Positions 1-6,734 of a stretch of DNA of 11,278 bases are shown here, piece by piece. Under the pieces are notes generated by a model. It searched no databases, was not told the DNA's origin, and was given only the letters and a program-made list of their open reading frames with translations. The translations under genes were made by a program, and so were the position numbers. The stretch's first letter is position 1. Every line of letters starts with the position of its first letter. Location: positions 1-11,278 of the forward strand of contig DMMK01000655.1 of the NCBI GenBank assembly GCA_003453085.1, in the 5' to 3' direction. Source of the DNA: Verrucomicrobiales bacterium. GTDB taxonomy: Bacteria > Verrucomicrobiota > Verrucomicrobiia > Verrucomicrobiales > Verrucomicrobiaceae.

Positions 1-2467
1 CCAGAGTGCCTGCGGCATCAATGGGCAGATCCTTTTCCTTCTCACGATAACGACCGATGGCATCGTAATGCTCAAAGGCAAAACCCATAGGATCCAGGAA
101 GGCGTGACAGCCTGCACAGGAGGTGTTGGCACGATGTTCGGCGAACTGCTCCCGCAACGTCATCTTCGATCTACGCACCTTGCTTTCGTCCAGCGGTGGC
201 ACTCCTCCCGGGGCCGGCGGGGGTGGGGTGCCCAGAATGTTTTCCAGCAGATACTTGCCGCGCTTCACCGGCGAAGTGCGGGTCTGGCCAGAGGTCAGAG
301 TGAGCACACTTCCCTGAGTCAGGATACCCCCGCGTGGAGTGCCCTGGAGGGAGACTTTTTGAAACTTCTCACCCTGGAAATCCTTGATCCCATACCACTC
401 GGCCAATTTCTTGTCCGCAAAGGTATAGTCGGCATTCAGGAAGTCGATGACGCTGCGATTCTCGCGCAAGATGTGGTCAAAAAACATCTGGCTCTCCCGC
501 TTCATGCTGAAGGCGATGCCGCCTTTCCATTCAGGGAACCGCTTGGTATCGGGTGAGACGATGTCCATGTCGCGCAACTGCAACCACTGGCCGGCGAAAT
601 CCTCCGTCAGGGCTGCCGCTTTCCAGTCCCCAATCATGCGGGTCAACTGAGCCGGGAGGTTTTTCCGCAGTTCGCCCTTAGCCGCCAATTGCAGCAAGGC
701 ATCATCAGGCGGTGCGGACCAGAGGAAGTAAGACAGGCGTGCAGCCAGACTATACTCATCAATCAAGGCCGAGCCATCTGCCACGGCTCCAGCAGGCTGC
801 GGATCGCCACGGAAGAGGAAGGAAGGAGACACCAGCATGCCTTCAAGAACATAACTCAGGGCGCCGAGTGGCTTCTCACCCTCCTTAATGGCGAGCTCAG
901 CAAAAGCCTGCCACTTGGTCTTTTCATCGGCCGTCATTGGGCGGCGGAAAAGTCGCGTCCCCATTTTCTCCACCAATGCAGGGACAGCATCCGCCGCCAA
1001 AGCCCCACCTTGATCCACAGGACCCTCCAGCTTCACCTGATGCACCCACAGATTGCGATCCGCCTTGGTGGCTTCATCATAAAAATCATTGAGGAACCAG
1101 ATCTGAATCTCATGGCTTCCTTCAGGCAGATCTGTATCGAGGCTGAACCATTGCGGGGCCTGATTCTTGGCCGTCACAGAGAAAGCTCCCACCGTTTTGC
1201 CAGCAATGCGCACATCAAATTTGGCGGGATCCTCCCCGGCCTGCTGCGCCCCAGCTTTCACCGTGATGCGATACTTGCCAGCCTTGGTCAGTTGCAGCGG
1301 ATGTTTGACATAACCACTGCTCGCCAGGGCGATGCCGCCCGTGTCACGATTGGCATTGCCCTGACCGCTTTCCAGGTCTTCACCCGTGAGCTGGATCGCA
1401 GGCAGGCCCACGGGTTTGCCGTCCAGCAGCCAGCGCAGGAAACGGCTGCCACGGGGGGCCAGCAGGCTGTTAGGCCCTTTGATCTCCACCTTGTCCAGCA
1501 CCACATTGCGATCGCGCTTGGCAGGATCCGAGTTTTTGTCATCACTGAAATCATTCAGGAAGGCGATAGAGAGCTTGGACTCTCCTGCTTTCAGAGCCAG
1601 CGTGTAGGTGATCTCCTGGAACTCAGGCTTCTCCGCCTTCCAGCGCTTGGTGACATCAAAGGTGGATACAACCTTGCCATTCAGTTTCATCCCGATTTTC
1701 GCAGGTTCGCCACCGGCCTCGGTCGCGGCCACATGCAGGGTCACCGTGTAATTGCCATCTGCTGGCGCACCAAATTTCTGCGACACCTCAGCATTGGCGA
1801 AAAAAAAGCGGCGAGTGCCATCCTCGCGAGTGTCGCCCTTTTGTTTGTAGAACTTGCGGCCCTGAATCTCCAGGTCGGCATGGCCAGGCGTCTGGGTATC
1901 CATGGCATCTTCGGCCACCGCACGGGAGGCTCGCAGGTACTTCTCCATCAGCATGGGGGAAAGGCTGAGGACATCACCAATGTTGTCGTAACCGTAGCCC
2001 GTGTCATCTGGCGGAAACTCGCGAGCCGGGCGGCTGTCCACGTAAAGAAGATCGCGCACGGTATTGTTATACTCGGTGCGATTGAGACGGCGATAGGTCA
2101 CATGGCCAGGGTCAGGCTTGGTGGGATCAAACCAAAAGATGGCATCGTCAATCCAGGCCACCATTTCATCCCGTTGCTCAAGGCTAGGCTTGTCCTTTTT
2201 CTCAGGTGGCATCACATGCGTGACGATCTGCTGCCGCACATGATCCCAGAACTTCATGTCCGCACGCAGGGCGGTGTAGTCGGTGTGCTTGTCCCAGGTG
2301 AAGCTGCCCTTGTCCATGCCGTCCGCATGGCAGTCAAAGCAGTATTTCTCCAGCATCGGTTTGATCTTCTGATCATACGTGGCCTGACCACGGGTGGCCA
2401 AGGCCTCCGCCGCAGGCGCTGCAGCAGGCACAACAAACAGAAGAGCAAGAAAACGGGAAAAGTGCAT
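1..2467 (-). CDS. DUF1592-family exported c-type cytochrome with two CBM60-like modules (3' end off window)
   Basis: At least 822 residues are readable from ATG at 2467 to the left edge with no stop. A signal peptide covers residues 1 to about 20 (hydrophobic FLALLFVV, then an Ala/Pro-rich cleavage region). A haem site CFDCH is at 43-47, with a likely axial Met in HVMPP (M86). A DUF1587-like block follows (YRRLNRTEYN, 125-190). Two similar beta-sandwich modules lie at about 235-330 and 394-482; both carry FLNDF (303-307, 458-462), DRN (319-321, 470-472) and a closing GP, resembling the Ca-dependent xylan-binding CBM60 family. Then come DUF1595 (LFRRPMT, 506-512), DUF1592 (about 566-692) and DUF1588 (about 703-800) with a second haem-type motif CAGCH (784-788). 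A C-terminal DUF1585 is expected outside the window. The family is common in Planctomycetes and Verrucomicrobia; its reaction is not established, but electron transfer linked to an exported carbohydrate substrate is a fair inference. A DUF1552 gene often follows such genes and may lie to the left. Confidence 0.92.
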   Translation of the reverse strand, partial: MHFSRFLALLFVVPAAAPAAEALATRGQATYDQKIKPMLEKYCFDCHADGMDKGSFTWDKHTDYTALRADMKFWDHVRQQIVTHVMPPEKKDKPSLEQRDEMVAWIDDAIFWFDPTKPDPGHVTYRRLNRTEYNNTVRDLLYVDSRPAREFPPDDTGYGYDNIGDVLSLSPMLMEKYLRASRAVAEDAMDTQTPGHADLEIQGRKFYKQKGDTREDGTRRFFFANAEVSQKFGAPADGNYTVTLHVAATEAGGEPAKIGMKLNGKVVSTFDVTKRWKAEKPEFQEITYTLALKAGESKLSIAFLNDFSDDKNSDPAKRDRNVVLDKVEIKGPNSLLAPRGSRFLRWLLDGKPVGLPAIQLTGEDLESGQGNANRDTGGIALASSGYVKHPLQLTKAGKYRITVKAGAQQAGEDPAKFDVRIAGKTVGAFSVTAKNQAPQWFSLDTDLPEGSHEIQIWFLNDFYDEATKADRNLWVHQVKLEGPVDQGGALAADAVPALVEKMGTRLFRRPMTADEKTKWQAFAELAIKEGEKPLGALSYVLEGMLVSPSFLFRGDPQPAGAVADGSALIDEYSLAARLSYFLWSAPPDDALLQLAAKGELRKNLPAQLTRMIGDWKAAALTEDFAGQWLQLRDMDIVSPDTKRFPEWKGGIAFSMKRESQMFFDHILRENRSVIDFLNADYTFADKKLAEWYGIKDFQGEKFQKVSLQGTPRGGILTQGSVLTLTSGQTRTSPVKRGKYLLENILGTPPPPAPGGVPPLDESKVRRSKMTLREQFAEHRANTSCAGCHAFLDPMGFAFEHYDAIGRYREKEKDLPIDAAGTL
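1021..1288 (-). repeat. CBM60-like module 2 inside the cytochrome gene
   Basis: This encodes residues about 394-482. It has FLNDF at 458-462, DRN at 470-472 and an ending VKLEGP, matching module 1 in order. It sits just before the DUF1595 segment, so the pair separates the N-terminal haem and DUF1587 part from the C-terminal DUF1592/1588 part. Confidence 0.55.
1473..1766 (-). repeat. CBM60-like module 1 inside the cytochrome gene
   Basis: This encodes residues about 235-330 of the cytochrome. It has alternating beta-strand character, FLNDF at 303-307, DRN at 319-321 and an ending KVEIKGP. It is a diverged copy of the module at 1021-1288: order and key motifs match, but sequence identity is low and the spacing from FLNDF to DRN is 16 rather than 12 residues. 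The CBM60 assignment rests on the F-x-N-D...D-R-N pattern only. Confidence 0.55.
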
Positions 2468-2596
2468 GGATAAAGGTCTGGGGGAAGAACCGAGGGTATC
2501 AATAGACACCCATATCCATTACGCATCATCCGGCCAGGAGATTTCCCAGAGTGTAAATTGTCTTCAAGGCGCCGTTTTTTGCGCGGCTCCGCGCCA

Positions 2597-3502
2597 CTAT
2601 TCCCAAAGACGACCCGCAGCCTGCCACTCCCCCACCAGCTCACGAAAGGCCTGCACCGGCGGCGGATCTTCCTCCGGATTCCACACGAGCACCAGCGGCA
2701 CGGTGCGCTCCGGCGTCACACTCAGATATTTCAGCGAAGGTGACATGGAGACCGCAGCCACACTGTCCGTCGCGATCCCGACCCCGGCACCGGCTTCGGC
2801 ATAACTGAGCACGGTGCCCATCAAACTAGGACTGTAGGCAATGCGCGGGGTGAAGCCTGCCGCCCGACAAGCCGCCAAGATTTCATCATGCAAACCTACC
2901 CCCTCCCGGCGGGCGAGAACGATCAAAGGCTCCTGCGCCAGCATCTTCCATGTCACACTTTCCCGATCCGCCAGCGGATGATCCAGTGGAACCACAATGC
3001 CCAGAGGTTCCTTGCGCAAAAGCAACGTCTCCAGTGAACGCTCCCCCTGCCCTGGCAGAGGCCGGGTGATGGCCACAGAAAGCCGGCCTTTGGCCACCAT
3101 TTCCCAGACACGCTCCGGCGTCCGCTCTTCTAGATGCACAGATACCTTGGGATAGCGAGCGCGATAGTCATGCAGCAGGCGTCCCAGAAAGCCCTGTGTG
3201 GGAGGTCCGATGTAGCCCAGACGCAGTTCCCCCTCCTCCCCGGCCGCAGTGCGCCGCACGCGCCGCATGGATTCCTCAAAACGCTCCAGCAGCAGCCCTG
3301 CCTCATGCAGCAATACAGCCCCAGCCGGAGTCAGCGCCACCGTGCGGCGATCACGCTCGATCAGCCGCGTTCCCAGTTCGCTCTCCAAATCCTGCACCGC
3401 CCTGGAAAGAGCGGGCTGGGCAATGTGCAGACGCCGGGAAGCCTGCGAGAAGCTCAATTCTTCCGCCACTGCCTGAAAGTAACGTAAATGCCGCAGATCC
3501 AT
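2597..3502 (-). CDS. LysR-type transcriptional regulator
   Basis: A 301-residue protein of the usual LTTR length. The N-terminus is a winged helix-turn-helix: MDLRHLRYF at 1-9, LSFSQASRRLHIAQPALSR at 16-34, then the helix with LESELGTRLIER. A coupling helix leads to a substrate-binding domain from about residue 91 (GELRLGYIG), resembling the CatR/BenM-type effector fold. The effector cannot be told. The start at 3502 is chosen because nearly all LTTRs begin M-(D/E)-L-R-x-L-x-x-F. In-frame ATGs at 3514 and 3532 would add 4 or 10 residues (MPQI, or MKAPSVMPQI) that the family lacks. No Shine-Dalgarno sequence precedes any of the three. The start lies at the exact centre of a long inverted repeat, suggesting autoregulation. 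The cytochrome gene follows 129 nt downstream on the same strand and is a possible target. Confidence 0.93.
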   Translation of the reverse strand: MDLRHLRYFQAVAEELSFSQASRRLHIAQPALSRAVQDLESELGTRLIERDRRTVALTPAGAVLLHEAGLLLERFEESMRRVRRTAAGEEGELRLGYIGPPTQGFLGRLLHDYRARYPKVSVHLEERTPERVWEMVAKGRLSVAITRPLPGQGERSLETLLLRKEPLGIVVPLDHPLADRESVTWKMLAQEPLIVLARREGVGLHDEILAACRAAGFTPRIAYSPSLMGTVLSYAEAGAGVGIATDSVAAVSMSPSLKYLSVTPERTVPLVLVWNPEEDPPPVQAFRELVGEWQAAGRLWE

Positions 3503-3515
3503 GATCTGCGGCATT
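3487..3515. promoter_or_regulatory. Perfect 13-bp inverted repeat centred on the LysR start codon
   Basis: The arms AATGCCGCAGATC (3487-3499) and GATCTGCGGCATT (3503-3515) are exact reverse complements. The three-base centre, 3500-3502, is the ATG of the probable LysR start read on the minus strand. With one bulged base, pairing extends by CGT/ACG to about 16 bp (3483-3518). It is either a DNA operator for autorepression or an mRNA hairpin that places AUG in a three-base loop. The downstream arm also encodes conserved residues DLRH, so the upstream arm is the one that would have matched it. Function is inferred; the symmetry is directly visible. Confidence 0.75.
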
Positions 3516-3547
3516 ACGCTTGGAGCCTTCATCAGGCAAGGAAATGG

Positions 3548-3569
3548 AAGGACTTCGGAAGAAGTCCTT
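3548..3569 (-). terminator. Candidate terminator hairpin after the small basic gene
   Basis: The arms AAGGACTTC and GAAGTCCTT form a perfect 9-bp stem with a 4-nt loop. The hairpin starts 7 nt after the TAG stop of the 81-residue gene (3577-3579). On the minus strand it is followed by a C/T-rich tail (CCATTTCCTTGCC) rather than a clean T run, so intrinsic termination is plausible but not certain. It lies 46 nt before the probable LysR start and would separate the two transcripts. Confidence 0.5.
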
Positions 3570-3576
3570 GGTCAGA

Positions 3577-3822
3577 CTAGGCTTTCTTGTCAGCCTTCTT
3601 CTGCTTGGACCAGCGGAGGCGCTGAGCGGCGGCGATCTTCTCCTTGGCTTCAGGAGACATGACGCGCTTCTTGCGGCCGGTTGCCTTTTCAGCCTTGGCC
3701 AGCTTCTTCACCGCCTTGTCACCACCCAGAATGCCAGCCAGTTCAGATTGAAGCTTTTCGATCTGACGGGTGACTTCCAGAGCGCGGGTGAGTTGATCTA
3801 CAGAAGGAAGAGAAGATGCCAT
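3577..3822 (-). CDS. Small basic protein with SPEA...RRW-like tail, function unknown
   Basis: This 81-residue protein has no named family that I can assign. Residues 8-32 form a likely amphipathic or coiled-coil helix (LTRALEVTRQIEKLQSEL). Residues 36-53 are a Lys/Arg/Ala-rich linker containing GRKKR. Residues 55-76 read MSPEAKEKIAAAQRLRW followed by SKQKK, a tail that I recall in many short uncharacterised proteins of Verrucomicrobia and Acidobacteria. The charge is strongly positive. A dimerising helix plus a basic tail suggests a nucleoid-associated or other nucleic-acid-binding role, but this is inference. The ATG at 3822 has no Shine-Dalgarno sequence. A TTGACA -35-like box lies upstream and a hairpin follows the stop, so the gene looks like a single-gene transcript. 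Coding is supported by the amino-acid pattern and its fit between flanking signals. Confidence 0.8.
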   Translation of the reverse strand: MASSLPSVDQLTRALEVTRQIEKLQSELAGILGGDKAVKKLAKAEKATGRKKRVMSPEAKEKIAAAQRLRWSKQKKADKKA

Positions 3823-3859
3823 AAGGTATTATTTAGTTGGATGAAACCGACAATTACAC

Positions 3860-3886
3860 TGTCTAAGTATTCCAAACCCTTGTCAA
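3860..3886 (-). promoter_or_regulatory. Candidate promoter of the small basic gene
   Basis: On the minus strand a consensus -35 TTGACA (3881-3886) is followed after 15 bp by TAGACA (3860-3865), a mediocre -10. This would start transcription roughly 30 nt before the ATG at 3822. The spacing is short, so the -35 match is stronger than the promoter call as a whole. Confidence 0.35.
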
Positions 3887-3888
3887 TC

Positions 3889-3903
3889 AAAGGTTAGACC
3901 TTT
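3889..3903. repeat. Short dyad next to the -35 box
   Basis: The arms AAAGGT and ACCTTT flank a 3-base centre (TAG on plus). On the minus strand the dyad ends 2 bases before TTGACA. It could be an operator for the small basic gene. It could also be a weak terminator for the deacetylase gene, since T bases follow the stem on either strand, but its stem is AT-rich and short. Low certainty. Confidence 0.3.
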
Positions 3904-3956
3904 TTACACCCTCTAGCTTATTCGTAAAAACACAAGCTTCCGGGGACTAACCACGG

Positions 3957-5270
3957 CTAAGATTGGGGAAGATAGCTGGCTTCCAGGTCCAGTTTAAATC
4001 TCCAGGTCACCACTTCATCCGGCTGCCCTTCGGCCCGCTTGAAACTCAAAGTCACCGCACAGTCCTGACGGCGCAGACGATAAGGCAGGCGGTAAGTCAC
4101 CGTCATGCTGGCCGGGTCATACACTGCGGGAACTGTCCCCAAACCGGCAATGCGCAAGCGCACACTTCCAGGAACGACTGCCCCCACCCGCTGCAAGCTG
4201 GCGCGAATGGTGGGGCGGCGATCCTTGATGATTTCTTCGGGTGCCGGACTTAGCGTGATCAGTTGCTGACCTTCCGAATCCTTGGCATCGGCCTTCAAAA
4301 AGTGGTTGGATGTCACATCCCCACGGCCACGAAAACTGGTGGCCAGCTTAAAGTTGGTATCGCTTTCTCCGTGGATGATAAAGCGGCCAATCTTCCCCAT
4401 CGGAGTATCCCAGTTCACCTTCTGGCTGTTCACGGTCACCAGCGTCTCATACCCCACCTGAAGCCCGGTTTCGGCCATGCTGTCGTCATAGATGCCAAAG
4501 GGATAAGCGAAACTGGTGCATGGCACACCCAGGTTCTTTTCCAGGAACTCCTTGGATTCTTTCAGCTCTCCCAGCACCCACTGAAGGTGCTCGGCATCTG
4601 TGCGCCCCTTCTTGGCCCGCAGGCTTTCATGAGAGACGCTGTGACTGCCAATCTCACAGCCAAACTTCATCATCTCTTTAATCTGATCCCAGCTCAAACT
4701 ACGCCCACCAATGTTCACATACTTTTTGTAAACATAGACTGTGAAGGGAAAACCGTACTCTTTAAGTACTGGGTAGGCATAGGTATAGACGCCCTCCCAC
4801 CCATCATCCATCGTGATTACAAGACACTCCTCAGGAATATTCTTCAGTCCCTTCCGCCAAGCCAGGACATCACTCAAAGGGATCACTGGAATTCCAGACT
4901 CTTTGATCGCCTTCATCTGTTCCCGGAACTTGGTCGCGGCGATGATCATCGGGCTGCCCCCACGTTCACGGAAGTCATGATACCCCAGGATGGAAACCAC
5001 GGCAGATTTGTTCAGCTCAAAGGGTTCAGCCTTCGGAACTAGGTCCTCGGCTTTGGCCGCCTCAAAGACGGAGCTTTCCTGCAGCTTCTTCTCCATCGCC
5101 TCTTGAGCAGGAGTCAGTACAGGCTCAGCAGCCACCTTGGCCGGGGCCGGGGCGGGCTCCTGGGTGATCCCGGCAGCCCGCGCCAGGCGGTCCAGTTTGG
5201 ATTCGATGCGTTTGCAGGCCGGGAATGCCAGCAGGCCGAAAAGGGAAAGAGTAAGCGCGCTGTATCGCAT
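3957..5270 (-). CDS. Polysaccharide deacetylase (NodB/CE4), probable lipoprotein with Ig-like tail
   Basis: A 437-residue carbohydrate esterase family 4 protein, expected to remove N- or O-acetyl groups from a polysaccharide with a bound metal. The N-terminus is a hydrophobic signal ending in FPAC; Cys19 would be the lipid site, although F and P are atypical lipobox residues. A Pro/Ala-rich linker covers about 37-60. The NodB domain spans about 90-300: GYHDF at 96-100; motif 1 TMDDG at 153-157 (base D155, metal D156); motif 2 HSVSH at 210-214 (metal H210, H214); motif 3 YPFG at 256-259. Residues about 340-437 look like an Ig-type beta-sandwich (VPGSVRLRIAG, VTYRLPYRL). The GC-rich frame continues upstream to 5570, but that would run through panD; the start at 5270 gives the signal sequence. 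GAGG directly abuts the ATG, too close for a normal ribosome site. It is divergent from panD with 69 bp between. Confidence 0.9.
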   Translation of the reverse strand: MRYSALTLSLFGLLAFPACKRIESKLDRLARAAGITQEPAPAPAKVAAEPVLTPAQEAMEKKLQESSVFEAAKAEDLVPKAEPFELNKSAVVSILGYHDFRERGGSPMIIAATKFREQMKAIKESGIPVIPLSDVLAWRKGLKNIPEECLVITMDDGWEGVYTYAYPVLKEYGFPFTVYVYKKYVNIGGRSLSWDQIKEMMKFGCEIGSHSVSHESLRAKKGRTDAEHLQWVLGELKESKEFLEKNLGVPCTSFAYPFGIYDDSMAETGLQVGYETLVTVNSQKVNWDTPMGKIGRFIIHGESDTNFKLATSFRGRGDVTSNHFLKADAKDSEGQQLITLSPAPEEIIKDRRPTIRASLQRVGAVVPGSVRLRIAGLGTVPAVYDPASMTVTYRLPYRLRRQDCAVTLSFKRAEGQPDEVVTWRFKLDLEASYLPQS

Positions 5271-5339
5271 CCTCAGAGCTACATACACCTGGGAGGGAAT
5301 GCAACCTTGACGCGTGCCGGGCTTTAAGCACACTGGACG

Positions 5340-5690
5340 GTGCTCCGAATCCAGCTCAAATCCAAAATCCATCGCGCCACCGTCACCGATGCCAACATTC
5401 ATTACGAAGGCAGCATCACCATTCCGGAAGACCTGATGGAGGCCTCGGACCTTTGGAATGGCGAAAAAGTTCTGGTGACCAGCGTGACGAGCGGCAACCG
5501 GCTGGAAACTTACGTCATCCCAGGTCCTCGCGGTTCTGGCCAGATCGTGGTCAATGGGGCCGCCGCCCATTTGATTGATCAGGGCCAGGTGGTGACCATC
5601 ATGGGCTTTGGACTTTCTGATCAGCCGATCCAGGCCAAGCGCCTGCTGATGAATGAGCGCAACGAAATCGTGAACACGACCGTGCTCTGA
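5340..5690 (+). CDS. panD: Aspartate 1-decarboxylase
   Basis: PanD makes beta-alanine from L-aspartate for pantothenate and coenzyme A synthesis in the cytoplasm, using a pyruvoyl group formed by self-cleavage. The 116-residue product has normal family length. Residues 7-16 read KSKIHRATVT. The cleavage site is G24-S25 within HYEGSIT. K9, R54, T57 and Y58 (RLETY) and N72 in NGAAAH occupy the positions known for the active site. The start is GTG at 5340; it places K9 and the G24/S25 site at family numbering, and no upstream start fits. No Shine-Dalgarno sequence is visible. It is the only plus-strand gene here, with no other pantothenate gene adjacent. Its TGA (5688-5690) directly abuts the convergent gene's stop, forming TGATCA. 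Confidence 0.97.
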   Translation: MLRIQLKSKIHRATVTDANIHYEGSITIPEDLMEASDLWNGEKVLVTSVTSGNRLETYVIPGPRGSGQIVVNGAAAHLIDQGQVVTIMGFGLSDQPIQAKRLLMNERNEIVNTTVL

Positions 5691-6677
5691 TCACCCGCCC
5701 AGCCGGACGTAGAGCTTTTCCAGGCTCTCCGGCTTGCGGCAGGCAATGGCCGCTTCCGCCAGGATCATCGCGACCTCCAGGCGGCTGATCTTGATGCCCT
5801 GCTGCACCTGCTCCCAGCTCGCTGCCTGCATACGCGCCACCGTCTTGATCCCCAGCAGAAGAGGCAAGGACGTGGCATACCTCAGTTTGCCATCAGCCAC
5901 GTGCTGCACATAGCTCAGCCCGGAACGCAAACGCTGACGGCAGATTCCCAGCCAATGCGTCCACGCCGTCTTCAGGGCCGCCTCCCCCTGCAATCCCCCT
6001 GGGAGGTAGCAGCGGCCATCCCGCATGTCTTCACCGATGTCCCGCAGCACATTGATGAGCTGCAGGCCTTTGCCAAAGTCCGCGCCCCAGGCCTTCATCT
6101 GAGCCAGTGACACGCCAGCATCCAAGGATTCAGGTTTCTCGACCGCGCACATCTCCGTCCAAAATTCGCCCACACATCCGGCCACCAGCCAGGTGTATTC
6201 ATCCAGCTCTTCTGCATTGGCCAGCGCACGCACCTGCCCATCTCCAGGGAATCGTTGAATATCGAGAATCTGCCCCCGGATGATGTGGTGCAGCACCTCA
6301 CGAATCGCCTTCAAGGGTGCGCCTTTCATGGTCCCCAGCCAGGACAGGCCATCGGCAAACCGCAGCATGAGCTGCCGCTCGGTCTCATCCGCCTGCAAGC
6401 TGACAAAGCTCGACTGAATCGTCGCCGCCAGATCATGGCCCGAACTGTCCGCGCCTTGCACCAGCGCCTCATACTCATTCAGACAGCGCAGCCGCACCTC
6501 CGCGGGCACTGCGGCTGTATCCGCGATCGTATCCGCCGTGCGGGCCAGCAGATAAGCCAGCGAGATAGGCTCCCGCAACTCGCGCGGCAGAGCTTTGAGA
6601 GTAAGGTAAAAGGAACGTGAAACGGAGGCCAGGAGCTGCCCCCCCAGTTCGCGTTCGTGATGGGATTCATCCGACAT
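5691..6677 (-). CDS. Squalene/phytoene synthase family protein
   Basis: This 328-residue prenyltransferase would condense two farnesyl (or geranylgeranyl) diphosphates head to head, giving squalene or a carotenoid precursor. Family marks are SRSFYLTLKALP at 20-31, the first Asp-rich motif DTIAD at 49-53 (both diphosphate-Mg ligands D49 and D53 present), YTWLVAGCVGEFW at 161-173, and the second motif DIGED at 213-217 followed by GRCYLP. The VAGCVGEFW form recalls bacterial squalene synthases more than CrtB, but product specificity cannot be read with confidence. There is no C-terminal membrane anchor. No hopanoid, sterol or carotenoid gene is adjacent. The ATG at 6677 lacks a clear Shine-Dalgarno sequence. 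The gene follows the alpha/beta hydrolase by 57 nt and may be co-transcribed, but the function suggests no link. Confidence 0.92.
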   Translation of the reverse strand: MSDESHHERELGGQLLASVSRSFYLTLKALPRELREPISLAYLLARTADTIADTAAVPAEVRLRCLNEYEALVQGADSSGHDLAATIQSSFVSLQADETERQLMLRFADGLSWLGTMKGAPLKAIREVLHHIIRGQILDIQRFPGDGQVRALANAEELDEYTWLVAGCVGEFWTEMCAVEKPESLDAGVSLAQMKAWGADFGKGLQLINVLRDIGEDMRDGRCYLPGGLQGEAALKTAWTHWLGICRQRLRSGLSYVQHVADGKLRYATSLPLLLGIKTVARMQAASWEQVQQGIKISRLEVAMILAEAAIACRKPESLEKLYVRLGG

Positions 6678-6691
6678 GTTCGGCTCAGATA

Positions 6692-6706
6692 GGCCCTCAG
6701 AGGGCC
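6692..6706. repeat. GC-rich palindrome upstream of the squalene/phytoene synthase gene
   Basis: GGCCCTC and GAGGGCC flank a single base, a 15-bp near-perfect palindrome 14 nt before the ATG at 6677. No T tract follows on the minus strand, so it is not a classical terminator for the upstream hydrolase. It might be an operator or a hairpin affecting translation of the synthase, or chance. Confidence 0.35.
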
Positions 6707-6734
6707 GGGCTCCAGCACAAAAAGAAGTGACGTC

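Noticed and set aside
689..2473. Long open frame (594 codons) on the plus strand
   Set aside because: It is codon-aligned antisense to the cytochrome gene, whose minus-strand translation shows a signal peptide, CxxCH sites and DUF domains. The plus translation is low-complexity and matches nothing recognisable.
2575..2594. GCGCGG/CCGCGC hairpin beside a T run after the LysR stop, possible terminator
   Set aside because: On the minus strand, where the gene lies, the stem is followed by A bases, not T; on the plus strand the T run precedes the stem. The 2-base gap between arms also makes a poor loop.
5307..5335. TTGACG box upstream of panD as a sigma70 promoter
   Set aside because: At 17-bp spacing the -10 would be ACACTG, a poor match, and transcription would begin at the GTG itself. 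Possible only if leaderless, so not annotated.
5271..5570. N-terminal extension of the deacetylase to an upstream ATG at 5570
   Set aside because: It would overlap panD on the other strand and bury the signal sequence 100 residues inside the protein; the start at 5270 is far better.
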